DNA from: a bacterium
Lineage (GTDB): Bacteria; JAJVIF01
Assembly (NCBI GenBank): GCA_022072165.1
Contig: JAJVIF010000001.1
Span: 1,816,575 to 1,880,574 of the forward strand
Direction of reading: 5' to 3'
DNA: 64,000 nucleotides
Under the pieces are notes generated by a model. The model was not told the DNA's origin. It did not search any database and saw nothing but the letters and a program-made list of their open reading frames with translations. Numbering within the stretch: the stretch's first letter is position 1; each line of letters starts with the position of its first letter. The position numbers were made by a program, and so were the translations under genes. Positions 61,436 through 64,000 of this stretch are shown piece by piece.

Positions 61436-62344
61436 CTACTCCCTGACACCGGCGACCGGCCTCCTGCGGACAGCCTCATACGGCTCGATGCGCAGCTGGC
61501 CGAGCCCGACGATCGTGCTCTTCCCCAGATGCAGCCACTCCGCGGCCGCCAGCAGGGGCCAGCAGGGTCCGGGCCCCGACGGCAGTTGCAGGTACCCGGT
61601 GACTCCCCAGAACTCGAGCTCCCGCGCCTGACGGGCCGAGTAGCGATGCAGGTCCAGTCGTGCTCCGACCCAGGGCTCTGCCGGTGTCGCCCGCGCGATC
61701 TCCAGCAGCTCAGGCTGGATCGCGGCCAGCGTCGCTTGTCCTTCCTCACTGAGCCGCGACCGCAGACGATGCATGATGCCAACGATGAGATCGGCATAGG
61801 TGGGCGTACTGATGAGCTTGCTATGTCGCAGCAACCGGAGCGGTGTAGGGAAGGTCAGCCGACAGGGCATCGACGCCGGATCCCCCTCCAGGGGCCACGC
61901 CACCTCCCCCAGACTCCAGGCCCGCGCAGGCGCGCCCAGCGCACCGACCTGGCGACCCGGACCGAGCGGACGAACCCCCCGCACCGTAAAGGACTCCCGG
62001 CGCTTCCCCAGCCCCATCCCGCACGCCCGATCCCAGGCCCGCAGGCAGACCGCATCGTGGGCGATCACGGATCCGCCAATCAGCAGCCACTCGATGGCCG
62101 GTGATTCCTGCGAGTCGGGGGGAGCTGGACGCAGGATGTACCCCGGCTGTCGGGTATGCGCCGGGCCGGTCCCCCCTTCAAACACCGTGTCATACGCCGC
62201 CCGGTCCAGGGCATGGAGGGCGGCCCCGAAGGTCCCCCGGATCATCGGCACCGTCGCCATCACCCCGGGCGTATGCAGCCAGAGGCGACGGGCACAGACC
62301 GGCAGGGGTGTCAGCAGATCGAGCAGCGTTGTGGCATCCACCAT
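61436..62344 (-). CDS. cas6: CRISPR pre-crRNA endoribonuclease Cas6
   Basis: 302 aa from ATG 62344 (MVDATTLLDLLTPLPVCARR); the frame extends to 62485 but would overlap the preceding gene and lacks Cas6-like sequence. The C-terminal RAMP domain is clear: VGARLDLHRYSARQARELEF, FWGVTGYLQLPSGPG, and the Gly-rich loop LHLGKSTIVGLGQLRIEPY. The N-terminal half has the Cas6 pattern RGTFGAALHALDRAAYDTVF and TPTYADLIVGIMHRLRSRLS. Cas6 cuts the repeat RNA to leave an 8-nt 5' handle. It sits downstream of the CARF gene on the same strand. Effector genes of a type I or III complex are not in the window. Confidence 0.88.
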   Translation of the reverse strand: MVDATTLLDLLTPLPVCARRLWLHTPGVMATVPMIRGTFGAALHALDRAAYDTVFEGGTGPAHTRQPGYILRPAPPDSQESPAIEWLLIGGSVIAHDAVCLRAWDRACGMGLGKRRESFTVRGVRPLGPGRQVGALGAPARAWSLGEVAWPLEGDPASMPCRLTFPTPLRLLRHSKLISTPTYADLIVGIMHRLRSRLSEEGQATLAAIQPELLEIARATPAEPWVGARLDLHRYSARQARELEFWGVTGYLQLPSGPGPCWPLLAAAEWLHLGKSTIVGLGQLRIEPYEAVRRRPVAGVRE

Positions 62345-62364
62345 AGAAGCGATTGTAGGCGGCC

Positions 62365-62847
62365 CTACAGCTTCAGCGCTGCCAGACGCCCCAGGGCTTC
62401 CTGACAGGCCGCGTCCCCCCGACCCGTCGTCTCCAGCAGCAAGGCGAGCTGCGCTTCCCCCAGCGTGTAGCGAAACCCGATCCATCCCGGTTCCGCCTCC
62501 AGCACCCGGCTCGCCTCCCCACTTTCCATCCGTTCGTCATACCGGACCTGATCAATCCAGGACTGCTCGCACAACTTGCCGACCACCCGTTCCCAGCCCT
62601 TGGGACGATGATGCTCCGTGGTCGAGAGGAGATTCTTCGCCTGCGGTGCCCGGTGGGAGGGAGGGAGCAATGCGCCGGACGGAGCTTCCCCCAGGAGTGC
62701 TTCCGCCACCAGGACGCCGGCGGCGTTGAGGTCCAGGTACGTTTCCCCATCCACCTCCACATCGGACACCAGATACTCCAGCCGCGGTTCTCTGCTCAGG
62801 AAGCTGCTCAGTTCCTTCCGCTTCCAGCACTTGCTCTCCTGGTCAGT
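62365..62847 (-). pseudogene. C-terminal effector-like part of the CARF gene, cut off by an in-frame TAG
   Basis: In the same frame as the CARF ORF and separated from it by one TAG (62848-62850). The reading frame is open for 26 codons before the first possible start, GTG 62769, and these codons look coding (KRKELSSFLSREPRLEYLVS). Then YLDLNAAGVLVAEALLGEAP may be a winged-helix part, and HHRPKGWERVVGKLCEQSWI with IGFRYTLGEAQLALLLETTG resembles the C-terminal RNase-like domain of some long APE2256-family proteins (RelE-like in Cami1). The domain name is inference. Separate translation from 62769 would lack the linker. Confidence 0.5.
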
Positions 62848-63432
62848 CTATGTGAGCTTGCGAAAGAACTCTTCATGCGGACGCATTCCCTCAACATCCC
62901 AGGTGACTGGCAGGGGCGGCAGGGTCAGCAGCTCCCGGTCACGCTCATGGATGTAGACCACCCCGACATGAGACAGTTGCCCCACCAGGGCCAGGTACGC
63001 CGACTCCACCTTAAACCCGCCGGTGGCGACGAGGATCGGCGTGCGGTGTCCCTGCTGCGCACGTTTGATTTCGTTGAGGGCGCTGACGACCAGAGCCCGC
63101 AGGCCATCCCGCAGGCGGCTTGATCCAAGATTCAGCGTCCCCAGCTGGGTTTCCGTGACCCGCCCCTCGCCCATGCCATGCTCCTGCACCAGCCAGGTGC
63201 GCAACTGCCGGGAAGCCAGCCGCCCGTCTGCAGAGTCGGAATGGAGCAGCGCCACGGAATCGTTCGCGGTTACACCATGCGCCAGGAGCGTGTTGAGCTC
63301 GGCCGACGCCACTTGCGGTGATTTCTGTCGAATGGCAGCCTGCAATGCTGCCGCTTGCGGGAGATCAGCGCCGGGTTTCCAGCCAGCGTTGGTCAGCAGC
63401 GAGGTGCCGACCGTGCAAATGTAATGGTGCAT
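62848..63432 (-). CDS. CARF-domain CRISPR accessory protein (APE2256/ring-nuclease family)
   Basis: 194 aa from ATG 63432, preceded by GGGAGG; the frame extends to 63483 without a ribosome site. CARF fold: HHYICTVGTSLLTNAGWKPG at the start (TVGTSLLTN is the family loop that binds cyclic oligoadenylate), LLHSDSADGRLASRQLRTWL, and ILVATGGFKVESAYLALVGQ, with the Lys of GGFK matching the key residue of Crn1 ring nucleases. It ends LT at TAG. It may act as a ring nuclease by itself, or as a sensor that has lost its C-terminal effector. Confidence 0.8.
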   Translation of the reverse strand: MHHYICTVGTSLLTNAGWKPGADLPQAAALQAAIRQKSPQVASAELNTLLAHGVTANDSVALLHSDSADGRLASRQLRTWLVQEHGMGEGRVTETQLGTLNLGSSRLRDGLRALVVSALNEIKRAQQGHRTPILVATGGFKVESAYLALVGQLSHVGVVYIHERDRELLTLPPLPVTWDVEGMRPHEEFFRKLT

Positions 63433-63531
63433 GGTGCCTCCCAGTGGCCGGTTTGCGGCGACGAATAGTCTTATACCTGACAAGGCAGTACCTGAGACAG
63501 CGAATGTAAGGGGCTCGATTCATCGCGCCCT

Positions 63532-63957
63532 GCCCCCATCGCCTCATTCGCTGATGGGGCAATGACAGAGTGGGCAGTGGGATACCCTTCGGAAGGTTAA
63601 TGATGGCTTCCCGTTTCAATCCCCTCACTGACGGGGCGGTAATTGAGACATTGCGCTACCCTTCCGCCAGCCACTCAGATCTACCTAGTGTTTCAATCCC
63701 CTCACTGACGGGGCGGTAATTGAGACCGATCAGGTACTTGGCACGAATTGCATTTGTTGCGAAGACGTTTCAATCCCCTCACTGACGGGGCGGTAATTGA
63801 GACTTTCAAACGTGGCCGCGGAAGATCCCTGAACGCGGAGGTGGTTTCAATCCCCTCACTGACGGGGCGGTAATTGAGACACAGATGAGCGACACCCTGA
63901 TGGTGAGGATCCTCATCCGGGTTTCAATCCCCTCACTGACGGGGCGGTAATTGAGAC
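63532..63957 (-). CRISPR. CRISPR array, five repeats plus a degenerate terminal repeat, continuing past the right edge
   Basis: Five identical 37-bp repeats start at 63613, 63690, 63767, 63844 and 63921, with four spacers of exactly 40 bp. On the plus strand each begins GTTTCAATCCCC and ends GGTAATTGAGAC. On the minus strand it ends GGGGATTGAAAC, so the canonical ATTGAAAC handle gives transcription leftward, towards the CARF and cas6 genes. A diverged repeat (about 63532-63570, ATCGCCTCATTCGCTGATGG) lies 42 bp to the left, as expected at the leader-distal end. The last 43 bases of the window are a spacer or array end. The leader should lie to the right. Confidence 0.95.
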
Positions 63958-64000
63958 TCCCCCATCGTCAGGGAGGGGGAAGCGGTCCGGCTGGCGTGGG

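Noticed and set aside
12804-62850. A changed genetic code in which TAG means Gln
   Set aside because: Many intact genes (ispE, sufU, the CMD-family gene, the first FAS1 gene, the second coiled-coil gene) end normally in TAG, and read-through of those gives no conserved extension.
1-64000. tRNA or rRNA genes
   Set aside because: No cloverleaf with a TTCGAATC-like T-arm or conserved rRNA segment was recognised in the intergenic regions; a covariance search could still find one.

Overview
The window is GC-rich bacterial chromosome from an organism I cannot place in a phylum by eye. An LptC-like protein, many type II (lipobox) signal peptides and very large PKD/beta-propeller lipoproteins suggest a diderm, probably known only from metagenomes. 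A complete class I ATP-dependent benzoyl-CoA reductase module plus a full SUF system indicates anaerobic degradation of aromatic compounds and a high Fe-S demand. Several genes carry one-base frameshifts, mostly at homopolymers, and some carry in-frame TAG codons. TAG is also the ordinary stop of many genes here, so these are either decay or assembly error.

Layout. 1-2.9 kb: two lipoproteins (minus strand). 3.0-3.5 kb: intergenic repeats and a small broken ORF. 3.5-6.5 kb: smr and miaB (minus), and a carboxymuconolactone decarboxylase-family protein (plus). 6.5-15.8 kb: a tandem array on the minus strand alternating a PKD lipoprotein (L) and a glycoside-hydrolase-like protein (G) as L3-G2-L2-G1-L1. 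The 5' thirds of the L genes are nearly identical; L1 is frameshifted and G2 has an amber codon. 16-22.5 kb: MFS exporter, ACT-domain protein, LptC-like protein, and an operon of a stand-alone Hsp70 substrate-binding-domain protein with two coiled-coil proteins. 22.7-26.9 kb: ispE, an NTP-transferase, a Lys/Gly-rich exported peptide, a secreted protein, and two Cys-rich exported proteins, one with 48 Cys in about 135 mature residues. 27.1-33.4 kb: Rrf2 regulator and sufBCDSU-sufT. 33.5-35.5 kb: two FAS1-domain exported proteins. 35.8-44.6 kb: had-oah-dch-bcrCBAD-SDR-GNAT, a tightly overlapping operon that reduces benzoyl-CoA and opens the ring. 44.7-47.5 kb: a TIR-STAND-TPR signalling or defence-like protein, frameshifted. 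47.5-61.3 kb: large lipoproteins with a shared N-terminal module (one ending in an HzsA-like CxxCH domain), a HEAT protein and a DxxGxDxY-repeat protein. 61.4-64 kb: cas6, a CARF (APE2256-family) gene whose C-terminal half follows an in-frame TAG, and a CRISPR array running off the right edge.

Intergenic regions contain a dispersed palindromic repeat built around CTTTAG/CTAAAG. It occurs as inverted doublets, most about 115 bp apart (REPIN-like). Two of the gaps and the 3.0-3.5 kb gap also hold GC-rich multi-hairpin modules.

The clearest metabolic unit is the benzoyl-CoA operon. Its reductase needs Fe-S clusters that the neighbouring SUF operon could supply. The most unusual items are the ultra-cysteine exported protein, the Hsp70-SBD operon, the homogenised L/G array, the amber-split CARF gene, and the REPIN-like doublets.
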